A stretch of DNA of 64,000 nt. Source: Bacteroidales bacterium (GTDB lineage Bacteria; Bacteroidota; Bacteroidia; Bacteroidales; WCHB1-69). The first letter of the stretch is position 1. Every line of letters begins with the position of its first letter. Below the pieces are notes generated by a model, which had not been told where the DNA came from, ran no database searches, and was given only the letters and a program-made list of their open reading frames with translations. Below, piece after piece: positions 51,765 to 61,032 of this stretch. The translations under genes were made by a program, and so were the position numbers. Where the stretch lies: NCBI GenBank assembly GCA_017535665.1, contig JAFXTS010000005.1, positions 1-64,000 of the forward strand, in the 5' to 3' direction.

Positions 51765-52787
51765 TTAGTTTTCTTTGGGAACTTCGTTGTTGAAAAGCAT
51801 CTTCACCGCTTTGGCATGGTCGCCCTCGCAGACGACGGGCTCTTCTGTGGCTGGTTTCAAAATTACCTCGACATAGTCGGTGGCGATTTCGCGATATGCC
51901 TTGATGGCGGGGTAGCTTGCCGCGTATGTGGGACTGATGATGCAGAAATCCACGAAGTCCACATAGGTCAGCAGTTCCTCAAACACCTGGTTGCACATCA
52001 CCGACTTGCCGTTGGTGCTGACCACGCGGGTCTGATTGCCCTCTTTGTGGAAATAGGCAATGTTGGCTTGATTCATCTTCTGCCATCCGCCAACATTGAG
52101 GAAAAGGAAGGTCTTTTGCAACTTGCCCGCCTTGTATTCCATCGTCTTTCTCGGATTGCCGTTCTCGTCAAAATATTTCCATTCGCCAGTCTCCAAGCCG
52201 TTGAGGTAAGTTCCTGTATAAAAGATTTTTCCATTGGGGAAGTAGCTGGTGAACTTGCCGCTCATATCGCCATTGATGTAGTGGCTTTCGGTGCTGATTT
52301 TGCCATCGGTGAAGTAGGTCTTGCGGTCGCCGTTGGCTTTGTCGTTGTCGTAGTGGCACTCTTCGAGCAGCTGGCCGGTCTCCGACGAGTAGGTGCGCCA
52401 CCAGCCGTGTCGTTGGCCGTTGCGGTATGCCTCGCTCTTGATGAGCGTGCCTTTCGGGTTGTAGTAGTTCCAGATGCTGTCTTTGATCTGGTCGATGAAG
52501 TTGCCCTCTGAAGCTAATTTCTCGTTCACATCGTACATGGAGGTATGCACCTTGTGAGTCCCTTCGATAAAAATGGTGGTGCTTTTCAGCTTGCCGTTGC
52601 TGTAGTAGTAGTGGAATGTGCCCACGGGAACGCCATGGTTGAAGTTTCCTTCGTAGAGCAGGTTTCCTTTATCGTCGTATTTTTTCCACAATCCGTGTTG
52701 TTTGCCCTTGCTGTCGGTTTGGTTGGTTTGTGCGAAAAGGCCTATTGTGGCGAAAATGATGAGGAGAAGTGTTGCTGCTCTTTTCAT
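51765..52787 (-). CDS. Secreted MORN-variant (YwqK-like) repeat protein
   Basis: The 340-residue protein has a signal peptide (MKRAATLLLIIFATIGLF, then AQ). About eight MORN-variant repeats of some 23 residues follow, such as GLWKKYDDKGNLLYEGNF, GTFHYYYSNGKLKS, GWWRTYSSETGQLLEE and GKFTSYFPNGKIFYTGTY. The last hundred residues are non-repetitive. Databases often label such proteins toxin-antitoxin YwqK family antitoxins, but no toxin lies here and the export signal argues for an envelope role. It stops two bases before the U32 peptidase gene. Confidence 0.75.
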   Translation of the reverse strand: MKRAATLLLIIFATIGLFAQTNQTDSKGKQHGLWKKYDDKGNLLYEGNFNHGVPVGTFHYYYSNGKLKSTTIFIEGTHKVHTSMYDVNEKLASEGNFIDQIKDSIWNYYNPKGTLIKSEAYRNGQRHGWWRTYSSETGQLLEECHYDNDKANGDRKTYFTDGKISTESHYINGDMSGKFTSYFPNGKIFYTGTYLNGLETGEWKYFDENGNPRKTMEYKAGKLQKTFLFLNVGGWQKMNQANIAYFHKEGNQTRVVSTNGKSVMCNQVFEELLTYVDFVDFCIISPTYAASYPAIKAYREIATDYVEVILKPATEEPVVCEGDHAKAVKMLFNNEVPKEN

Positions 52788-52828
52788 GGTTGGAAAGTTT
52801 TATAGAAATAACGGACGGATGTCGTTAC

Positions 52829-53026
52829 TTATTTCTTTTTATTGAATTTTTCTCGAATCATTCTGATGAAGAAAAAGGCGAGAAAGGCCGCCACACCGCC
52901 GCCCACAACTCCGAAGTACATCTGTTTTTTGATTTCAGGATTCTCTTCAGGGTAAAGATAGACGAAAGCGCATAGCACCACAATCACAATGACGAGCTTT
53001 ATTAGGTCCTTTAAGCCTTTTTCCAT
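52829..53026 (-). CDS. Small two-helix membrane protein
   Basis: The 65-residue protein has two hydrophobic helices (IKLVIVIVVLCAFVYLY; FGVVGGGVAAFLAFFFI) joined by a short polar loop, and a basic C-terminus (REKFNKKK). No family recognised. A -7 element 33 bases upstream suggests that it is the first gene of the operon leading to mltG. Confidence 0.6.
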   Translation of the reverse strand: MEKGLKDLIKLVIVIVVLCAFVYLYPEENPEIKKQMYFGVVGGGVAAFLAFFFIRMIREKFNKKK

Positions 53027-53058
53027 AGTATCATTTTGTTTTGATGATTTTCGGAGTG

Positions 53059-53066
53059 CAAAAGTA
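53059..53066 (-). promoter_or_regulatory. -7 element for the small membrane protein / mltG operon
   Basis: The minus strand reads TACTTTTG, 33 bases before the ATG at 53026. Confidence 0.5.
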
Positions 53067-53115
53067 CTATTTTTTTCGGAAATTTTTCTATTTTTGCCGT
53101 GTCATTTGACAAATC

Positions 53116-53505
53116 TCACACTAAGCACACGCGGTGTAGCTCCTCCGAGAATTGTAGTATCCCGTTCTGGATTCGCTGTACGGTTTTGGGCGACGGACGA
53201 CTCTTGCCGGTAGCATAGTGGCTGAGCTGGTGCCGGTTGATGCCCGTGATGGTTTGCAAATCCGCTAACGACAACCGCCCGTTGATGTATTGTAAGAAAC
53301 TTGCTGTGTCAAACTTGTACTCAAACTCCATTTCCGGAAGAGAAGGCATGATCTCTCGCGCCTCAGAATAGGAGTTCTGCAAGTCCTCTTTGACAGCATC
53401 TATGGTGTTGCCAGTTCCAATAAATCCTATTTTGTATCTGTGTTGCGGTATGGCGGTGAAAGTGCCATCACTGTTGCGCTCAATAATTACTGATATTCTT
53501 TCCAT
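53116..53505 (-). CDS. HicB-like antitoxin with C-terminal HTH
   Basis: The 129-residue protein combines an N-terminal HicB-like RNase-H-type fold (ISVIIERNSDGTFTAIPQ, IGFIGTGNTIDAVKEDLQNS) with a C-terminal helix-turn-helix (LADLQTITGINRHQLSHYAT, GKSRPSPKTVQRIQNGI). HicB proteins neutralise the HicA mRNA interferase and repress their own promoter. Here the upstream hicA is truncated, leaving the antitoxin without its partner. It may persist as a repressor or as protection against HicA from elsewhere. Confidence 0.85.
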   Translation of the reverse strand: MERISVIIERNSDGTFTAIPQHRYKIGFIGTGNTIDAVKEDLQNSYSEAREIMPSLPEMEFEYKFDTASFLQYINGRLSLADLQTITGINRHQLSHYATGKSRPSPKTVQRIQNGILQFSEELHRVCLV

Positions 53506-53570
53506 ATTCCCTCACTGACAAAGTAGCATCCATTAGCCTTGAGTATCTTTTTGAGTTCTGTAATCTTCAT
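53487..53570 (-). pseudogene. Truncated hicA toxin gene
   Basis: From ATG 53570 the frame reads MKITELKKILKANGCYFVSE, the typical first third of HicA. It then runs into the hicB start region and stops (TAA at 53489-53487) after 27 codons. The catalytic histidine in the usual GK-H motif and the C-terminal strand are missing. Because hicB follows intact, a deletion of roughly 120 bases inside the operon is the simplest explanation. Confidence 0.85.
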
Positions 53571-53596
53571 CAATCGTTCGTTGGAGTTTGCGGTTG

Positions 53597-53626
53597 CAAA
53601 GATACACAAATGTTTATTAATAACAA
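53597..53626 (-). promoter_or_regulatory. Promoter of the hicAB remnant
   Basis: On the minus strand TTG (53626-53624) and TATCTTTG (53604-53597) are 19 bases apart, matching the Bacteroidetes consensus. The -7 box is 26 bases before the hicA remnant start, so the antitoxin can still be expressed. Confidence 0.75.
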
Positions 53627-53650
53627 TATTCAAATGAATATTTTTTTGTA

Positions 53651-53680
53651 AAAAAGAGAGACAGTTTGCACCATCTCTCT
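53651..53680 (-). terminator. Terminator after valS
   Basis: On the minus strand AGAGAGA pairs with TCTCTCT around a 12-base loop and is followed by TTTTT. It lies about 40 bases past the valS stop, after an AATTGAAAACTG-type AT repeat tract (53691-53727). Confidence 0.7.
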
Positions 53681-53720
53681 TCTTACTGATTCTCAGTTTT
53701 CAGTTTTCAATTTTCATTTT

Positions 53721-56432
<2,712 letters not shown>

Positions 56433-56458
56433 TTTACATCATTTTCTAAAACGAATGG

Positions 56459-56490
56459 CAAAAATACGATAAAAAATTGGATTGGACAAA
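56459..56490 (-). promoter_or_regulatory. Promoter of valS
   Basis: On the minus strand TTTG (56490-56487) and TATTTTTG (56466-56459) are separated by 20 bases, 26 bases before the valS start codon. Confidence 0.78.
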
Positions 56491-56570
56491 GTGATTACAA
56501 TGGTATTTGGAAAAGCGTTTTTTTTTGTAAGAAATAATGTGGGAACGGGTAAGGGTTCCTATCAATACCT

Positions 56571-57083
56571 TTAGTTATTCTTGTAGAATTCCTTGTCCAT
56601 GGTTTCGAAGGCGCGGGGACTGACGCTGACATTCGGTCCGTGCTGGAGTTCTGTCAGGTTGTCGCAACCTTCGAATGCCCACGAGCAGATCTCTTTCAGA
56701 CCGTCGTTGCACACCACTTTCCGCAGGTTTTTGCAGTCCTTGAAGGCGAACGGCGGCACATATTTCAGTTTTTCTGGAAGCGTAATCTCCTCGATGCCGC
56801 AGCGCACGAAGGCGTACTGCCAAAACTCTTCCACGTTGGGCGAGAGATGGAGGGTGCGGAGGTTGTCGCAGCCGTCGAACACAAAGCCGCCAATAACGCT
56901 CACCGTTTCGGGTATGGTGACGGAAGTGATCTCCTTATGACCACGGAAAAGGTTGTCGAACAAAATGGTAACCGGCTGACCGTTGTAGGTGGAGGGAATG
57001 GTGACCTCCGCCTCATCGCCATCGTATTGTACAGCACAATAGGTGCCGTTGTCGTCAATCATTTTAAATGTAAACTCTTGCAT
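56571..57083 (-). CDS. BspA-type leucine-rich repeat protein, no export signal
   Basis: The 170-residue protein consists of LRR_5 repeats of about 23 residues: FRGHKEITSVTIPETVSVIG, FDGCDNLRTLHLSPNVEEF, CGIEEITLPEKLKYVP, FKDCKNLRKVVCNDGLKEI and FEGCDNLTELQHGPNVSV. Most BspA-like proteins are secreted adhesins, but this one begins MQEFTFKMIDDNGTYCAVQY without signal peptide or sorting domain, so it should be cytoplasmic. It lies 17 bases after the glycine-lipid gene glsB and may be cotranscribed. Confidence 0.8.
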   Translation of the reverse strand: MQEFTFKMIDDNGTYCAVQYDGDEAEVTIPSTYNGQPVTILFDNLFRGHKEITSVTIPETVSVIGGFVFDGCDNLRTLHLSPNVEEFWQYAFVRCGIEEITLPEKLKYVPPFAFKDCKNLRKVVCNDGLKEICSWAFEGCDNLTELQHGPNVSVSPRAFETMDKEFYKNN

Positions 57084-57100
57084 AATAATGTTTTAGAAGA

Positions 57101-58165
57101 TTAAAAATTTCGTCCGGCCTTTTTGAGCATGCGCTTCACTTTGCGGTTGCGTTTGATGAGCCAGTCTTCAATCAGCTGATCCTCAGTTTCGGTGGGATCC
57201 AGAAGCACTTCTTTGCGTCTTCTCGCTCGTGAGAACCGGAGGAATGCTCCGATGTGGCGTTGTTTTTTATCATGATAGATGGAGTCGAAGGGAATGAGCA
57301 CACTGGTGTCTTCAATGTTGTGCATTAGGCGGTTGACTGCCGTCCCGAACATCAACATCTGGGAGGTGATGGAAAGATAGATGGTCATGTTGGGCGGCAA
57401 ATTCACGCCTCGCATTTTACCCGCCGCCTTCAGCAATTTGTAATCTTCCACCATATCCTCTTTATTCACAATCAGATTCATCAATTCCGGGTCGGAATCA
57501 GGCATGATGGCTTGGTCATCCCACGGACGAACCAATTCCTCTTTGTCGCCAAAATGTTTCCAAAGGAAATGGTACAATAGATTTCGCGTGATGTGGTCGT
57601 AGGAGGGATATACCGTGATTTTTCCAAAATAATATAGCAAATTAGGATACTTCATGATAATGGCCACAAGACCGTCCCACAGATTGTCCAAGGCGAAGAT
57701 AGACTTTGCGCCATTTTTGGAACTCTGGTATTCAGGGGCCACGAAATTTCGGCCCAATTCCACGACATGCGGCAGGTACTCATCAATGAACTTTTGGGAG
57801 AAACGGAACTGGTGCGAGCTGGCCATGATGGGCTGTCCTTTCTCGTCGAAGGTGGCATCGGAGCCGAAGAGAAAACGGTAGCCTCCGATGATAGCCTCGT
57901 TGTCGGGGTCCCACACAATCAGCTGCTTATAGGGTTTCTCCATCTTGTCGTATTCATCCAAATCGATGGCATTGCCGGTGGAGCCGCCGGCTTCACGAAA
58001 TGCCAGTTCTCGCAGTCGGCCAACTTCGGTAACCACGTTGGGGGAGTCTTGCCACGTAACGATATACAGCTCGTTATGCCCCTTGTTGGTGTCCTCCAGT
58101 TTTTTGGATTTGGTGAGTTCTGCTTTCAGCAGTTCAACGGGTACGGGATCTATAATGGTTTTCAT
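57101..58165 (-). CDS. glsB: GNAT-type N-acyltransferase, GlsB-like (glycine lipid synthesis)
   Basis: The 354-residue protein matches the OlsB/hemolysin-type acyltransferase family: TEVGRLRELAFREAGGSTG, YKQLIVWDPDNEAIIGGYRF, VVELGRNFVAPEYQ and NGAKSIFALDNLWDG. In Bacteroides, GlsB attaches a 3-hydroxy fatty acid to the amino group of glycine, the first step to glycine and glycylserine lipids. Position directly behind the PlsC-like partner (15-base gap) supports this over an ornithine-lipid role. The C-terminal tail is very basic (LIKRNRKVKRMLKKAG). Confidence 0.75.
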   Translation of the reverse strand: MKTIIDPVPVELLKAELTKSKKLEDTNKGHNELYIVTWQDSPNVVTEVGRLRELAFREAGGSTGNAIDLDEYDKMEKPYKQLIVWDPDNEAIIGGYRFLFGSDATFDEKGQPIMASSHQFRFSQKFIDEYLPHVVELGRNFVAPEYQSSKNGAKSIFALDNLWDGLVAIIMKYPNLLYYFGKITVYPSYDHITRNLLYHFLWKHFGDKEELVRPWDDQAIMPDSDPELMNLIVNKEDMVEDYKLLKAAGKMRGVNLPPNMTIYLSITSQMLMFGTAVNRLMHNIEDTSVLIPFDSIYHDKKQRHIGAFLRFSRARRRKEVLLDPTETEDQLIEDWLIKRNRKVKRMLKKAGRNF

Positions 58166-58180
58166 AATGATAAAAAAATG

Positions 58181-59038
58181 TCAATCAATATGGGATGGCC
58201 ACGGGTTGGAGACGATGCCGGCCATGTCGAGCATGGATTGGTGAGCGAGGTCGCGCATGCGAGCCACCTCCTCTTTACGTGGGGTGTCGAGGTTGGGGAT
58301 GATAGGGTCGCCCACATGGATGGTCACCAAGGGCTCGTCTTTGCTGAAGAGTTTGCGCCAGCCGGTGCGGGGCCTGAAGGTGATGACCAGGGGGAGAATC
58401 GGCAGAGCATAGCGGTAGGCCATGTTGAACGCGCCGGTTTTGAAGGGACGGAGCGGTGAGTAGTATTTCCAGCTGCAGCTCTCGGGGAAGATGTGGATCC
58501 ACTGCTTTTGGTCGTGAAGTTCGTCCAACGCTTGGTCGAACGCCCGCAAGCCGCTGCGCTCTTCCGGGATGGCGATGCCGCCGATGTGTTTCATCAAAAA
58601 GCCATCCTTCCCGCGGAAGGGCTGCGCGTACATCGGAATCCAAGCCTTGCGGTAGCGCATCGCTTGCAGCACACAGATCATGTCCCAGCGACAAACATGG
58701 TTGCAGACCGTCATCAAGCCGTTGGCAAAGAGCTTGCGGTTCTGACGGATTTTCTCGCGGCCTTCAATCTTTAGACCATACCGAATCCGATTTAAGGGAA
58801 AAGCAGCTATCCAAAGTGCAAGATAGACGAGAAAATGCCATGTTTTGAATTTCAGGGATTTGTCAAGATATGTATAGCTTCCGTCAAATTGGATGTCTTT
58901 GAGCTCCCCGCGGATGGCGGCCATCTTGGTGAAGGGATTGTCAGCAGAGAACTCTGCTGCGGGTTCTGGAACATATACCTCTTCCTTGACTTTGAAGTTC
59001 CGATAGGCTGGACCGAATGACGAATAGTCCTTTAACAT
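58181..59038 (-). CDS. glsA: PlsC-type O-acyltransferase, GlsA-like (glycine lipid synthesis)
   Basis: This 285-residue acyltransferase shows the HX4D catalytic motif in VCNHVCRWDMI, the acceptor-binding region FRGKDGFLMKHIGGIAIPEE, FPESCSWKYYSPLRPFKTGA and LPLVITFRPRTGW. One hydrophobic stretch (FLVYLALWIAAFPLN) probably anchors it to the inner membrane. GlsA adds a second acyl chain to the hydroxyl of the N-acyl glycine. A 1-acylglycerol-3-phosphate acyltransferase is the alternative, but pairing with glsB favours glycine lipids. Confidence 0.75.
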   Translation of the reverse strand: MLKDYSSFGPAYRNFKVKEEVYVPEPAAEFSADNPFTKMAAIRGELKDIQFDGSYTYLDKSLKFKTWHFLVYLALWIAAFPLNRIRYGLKIEGREKIRQNRKLFANGLMTVCNHVCRWDMICVLQAMRYRKAWIPMYAQPFRGKDGFLMKHIGGIAIPEERSGLRAFDQALDELHDQKQWIHIFPESCSWKYYSPLRPFKTGAFNMAYRYALPILPLVITFRPRTGWRKLFSKDEPLVTIHVGDPIIPNLDTPRKEEVARMRDLAHQSMLDMAGIVSNPWPSHID

Positions 59039-59065
59039 GCGCAGTTGTTCAATTCAGTATTTTTG

Positions 59066-59073
59066 CAAAATTA
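59066..59073 (-). promoter_or_regulatory. -7 element for the glsA-glsB operon
   Basis: The minus strand reads TAATTTTG here, 27 bases before the ATG at 59038; a second TAATTTTG lies at 59079-59086. Confidence 0.55.
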
Positions 59074-59159
59074 AAGCGCAAAATTAGCAAATAATTTTGA
59101 ATTATAAATATGAAAATGAGTTTTTTTTCACCTTTTATCAATTTTCGCTCGAAAATTTG

Positions 59160-59167
59160 TAATTTTG
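59160..59167 (+). promoter_or_regulatory. -7 element for the hpt-adk operon
   Basis: TAATTTTG, 25 bases before the ATG at 59193. Confidence 0.55.
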
Positions 59168-59192
59168 CACATCTTTTAAAAAATAATTCTCA

Positions 59193-59732
59193 ATGAATAC
59201 CATTACAGTCGGCGATCGGAAATTTGTTAAGTATATTTCTGAAAATGAAATCGATAAAGCGGTAGAACGAGTGGCCGCTGAAGTTAACGAAGAATACAAA
59301 AACGACACCCCTGTTATCCTTCTCGTCCTCAACGGCTCCGTAATCTTCGGCTCCGACCTGCTGAAACAGCTCGATTTCCAGTGCCGACTCTGCTGTGTCA
59401 AGGTGAGCTCCTACGCCGGAACTAGAAGTACCGAAAAGGTGAAAAATCTTATCGGTCTTACCGAAAATATTGAAAATAAGCGTGTTCTGGTCATCGAAGA
59501 TATTATCGACACGGGAAATACCTACGAATTCATCGAGGCGATGCTGCGCGAAGCACACGCTAAGGATGTCAAAATCGCTACGCTTACCTACAAGCCCGAA
59601 TCATACCGCAAATCATTGCCCATCGATTTTATCGGGCTCGAAATTCCCAACAAGTTCATTTTGGGTAGAGGGATGGATTACGACGGTTTGGGGCGCAACC
59701 TGCGCGACATCTACCAAGTAGTGGAGGAATAA
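59193..59732 (+). CDS. hpt: Hypoxanthine phosphoribosyltransferase
   Basis: The 179-residue enzyme has the PRPP-binding motif VLVIEDIIDTGNTYEF (98-113), the catalytic loop region VSSYAGTRSTEKVKN, and the purine-binding IDFIGLEIPNKFILGRGMDY near 145-165. It salvages hypoxanthine, and usually guanine, to nucleotides. It is coupled with adk 16 bases downstream, a common purine-metabolism pairing in Bacteroidetes. Confidence 0.94.
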   Translation: MNTITVGDRKFVKYISENEIDKAVERVAAEVNEEYKNDTPVILLVLNGSVIFGSDLLKQLDFQCRLCCVKVSSYAGTRSTEKVKNLIGLTENIENKRVLVIEDIIDTGNTYEFIEAMLREAHAKDVKIATLTYKPESYRKSLPIDFIGLEIPNKFILGRGMDYDGLGRNLRDIYQVVEE

Positions 59733-59748
59733 TCAAACAATTACCATA

Positions 59749-60333
59749 ATGAAAAAGTTCAATATCGTCATGCTGGGTGCCCCTGGCTCCGGCAAAGGCA
59801 CCCAGGCCAAAATCATGGCCCAGAAGTTCAACCTCGCCCACGTCTCCACCGGCGACCTGTTCCGCAAAAATATCGCCAACAGCACCCCGCTCGGAGTGGA
59901 GGCCCAGTCGTATATCAACCGCGGTGCCCTCTGTCCCGACTCGCTGACCATCAACATGTTGCACGATTGCCTCGAGCAGATGCCCGAAATCATTGGCTCC
60001 ATCCTCGACGGCGTGCCGCGCACCATCCAGCAGGCCGAGATGCTCGACGGCATCGGCCACGACAAAAATCTTCCTATCTCGCTGGTTATCAACCTAAATG
60101 TCGATGAGGAGGAGATCATCAAGCGTATGCTCAACCGCGCCCGCCTCGAAGGCCGCAGCGACGATACCCCAGAAATCATCGAGAAGCGTATCGCCAACTA
60201 TTTCGCACAGACCAAGCCTCTTGAGGATTACTACGCCGCTAAAGGTCTGCTGCGCCACATCAACGGCATGGATACGGTGGAGAATATCTCGGAAGAGATT
60301 TGCCGTATCATCGCTGAAGAGATGGAAAAATAA
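59749..60333 (+). CDS. adk: Adenylate kinase
   Basis: The 194-residue protein shows the P-loop GAPGSGKGTQ (10-19), LAHVSTGDLFRKNI, DGVPRTIQQAEML and the lid-region RLEGRSDDTPE. The LID is the short form without zinc cysteines, which accounts for the length below 215. It interconverts AMP, ADP and ATP. The gene ends two bases from the convergent TonB-domain gene; no hairpin separates them. Confidence 0.95.
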   Translation: MKKFNIVMLGAPGSGKGTQAKIMAQKFNLAHVSTGDLFRKNIANSTPLGVEAQSYINRGALCPDSLTINMLHDCLEQMPEIIGSILDGVPRTIQQAEMLDGIGHDKNLPISLVINLNVDEEEIIKRMLNRARLEGRSDDTPEIIEKRIANYFAQTKPLEDYYAAKGLLRHINGMDTVENISEEICRIIAEEMEK

Positions 60334-60335
60334 GG

Positions 60336-60812
60336 TTAGTTTTTCCCGACCGTTAAAGTGATCGTGTATCCGCCTTTTGAAGGGGGAGTGTTGCTCTTTT
60401 GTGCGGTTTTGGAGGTCGTGTAGGTGATGTTCACCGTGGGCGCTTGCGGTGCGGGCGCCAGCCGGAAGTGTATGTTGAGCTTGCAGTTGGCCTTCAGCCG
60501 AAAACCTCTGTTGTGCGCTTTGCCGTACTGTAGCATGTTCACAATCCGCAAAGCCTCCTCGTTGCACGACGGGCACAATCCCTTGATGATGGTGGCATTC
60601 TGCACCTCGCCTTCGTCGCTTACCTGATAGGCGACGGCCACGATGCCCTCGATCCGCTGCTTCATGGCATCTTCGGGATATTGGAGATGCGCCGCTACAA
60701 ATGCATCCAGCGCCTTCCGCCCGCCCGGATATTCTGGCTTCTCCATGAACTTTTTCGCCTTTTTCGACTTCTTCTCTTCCATTTTTATCGCCAATTGCTG
60801 CACGTGCAACAT
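60336..60812 (-). CDS. TonB C-terminal-domain protein without membrane anchor
   Basis: The 158-residue protein has a TonB_C domain: EYPGGRKALDAFVAAHLQYP, GIVAVAYQVSDEGEVQNATI, KGLCPSCNEEALRIVNMLQY, then a basic C-terminal extension. It lacks the N-terminal membrane helix and proline-rich spacer of a true TonB, so it is not an energy transducer of the normal kind. A start at 60782 (MEEKKSKKAKKFMEKPEYPG) is also possible. Its -7 element at 60860-60867 precedes both. Confidence 0.78.
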   Translation of the reverse strand: MLHVQQLAIKMEEKKSKKAKKFMEKPEYPGGRKALDAFVAAHLQYPEDAMKQRIEGIVAVAYQVSDEGEVQNATIIKGLCPSCNEEALRIVNMLQYGKAHNRGFRLKANCKLNIHFRLAPAPQAPTVNITYTTSKTAQKSNTPPSKGGYTITLTVGKN

Positions 60813-60859
60813 ATTTTTATTATGGTTGTTGCACTATTTGTTTAATAATTATGGATTTG

Positions 60860-60867
60860 CAAAAGTA
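60860..60867 (-). promoter_or_regulatory. -7 element for the TonB-domain gene
   Basis: The minus strand reads TACTTTTG, 47 bases before the ATG at 60812, and lies back to back with the tRNA promoter. Confidence 0.5.
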
Positions 60868-60908
60868 GAAAATTTTTCTGTAAAATGCTGGGGTATGAAA
60901 AAAAATCG

Positions 60909-60916
60909 TATTTTTG
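60909..60916 (+). promoter_or_regulatory. -7 element for tRNA-Pro
   Basis: TATTTTTG, 14 bases before the mature tRNA 5' end, so the precursor leader should be very short. Confidence 0.6.
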
Positions 60917-60930
60917 CAGCCTCAAAACAG

Positions 60931-61003
60931 CGGGGTGTGGCGCAGTTGGTAGCGCGCTACGTTCGGGACGTAGAGGCCGCAAGTTCGAGTCTTGTCACCC
61001 CGA
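60931..61003 (+). tRNA. tRNA-Pro (anticodon CGG)
   Basis: The cloverleaf folds by eye: acceptor CGGGGTG/CACCCCG, D-arm GCGC/GCGC, anticodon arm CTACG/CGTAG with loop TTCGGGA (anticodon CGG), T-arm GCAAG/CTTGT with loop TTCGAGT, discriminator A. No CCA is encoded and no intron is present. A run of nine T begins two bases after the end and probably terminates transcription. Confidence 0.96.
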
Positions 61004-61032
61004 CTTTTTTTTGAGCCTCATTTCCAAAGTAA

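Noticed and set aside
51765..52787. YwqK-like gene as an antitoxin
   Set aside because: It has a signal peptide and MORN-type repeats, and no toxin gene adjoins it.
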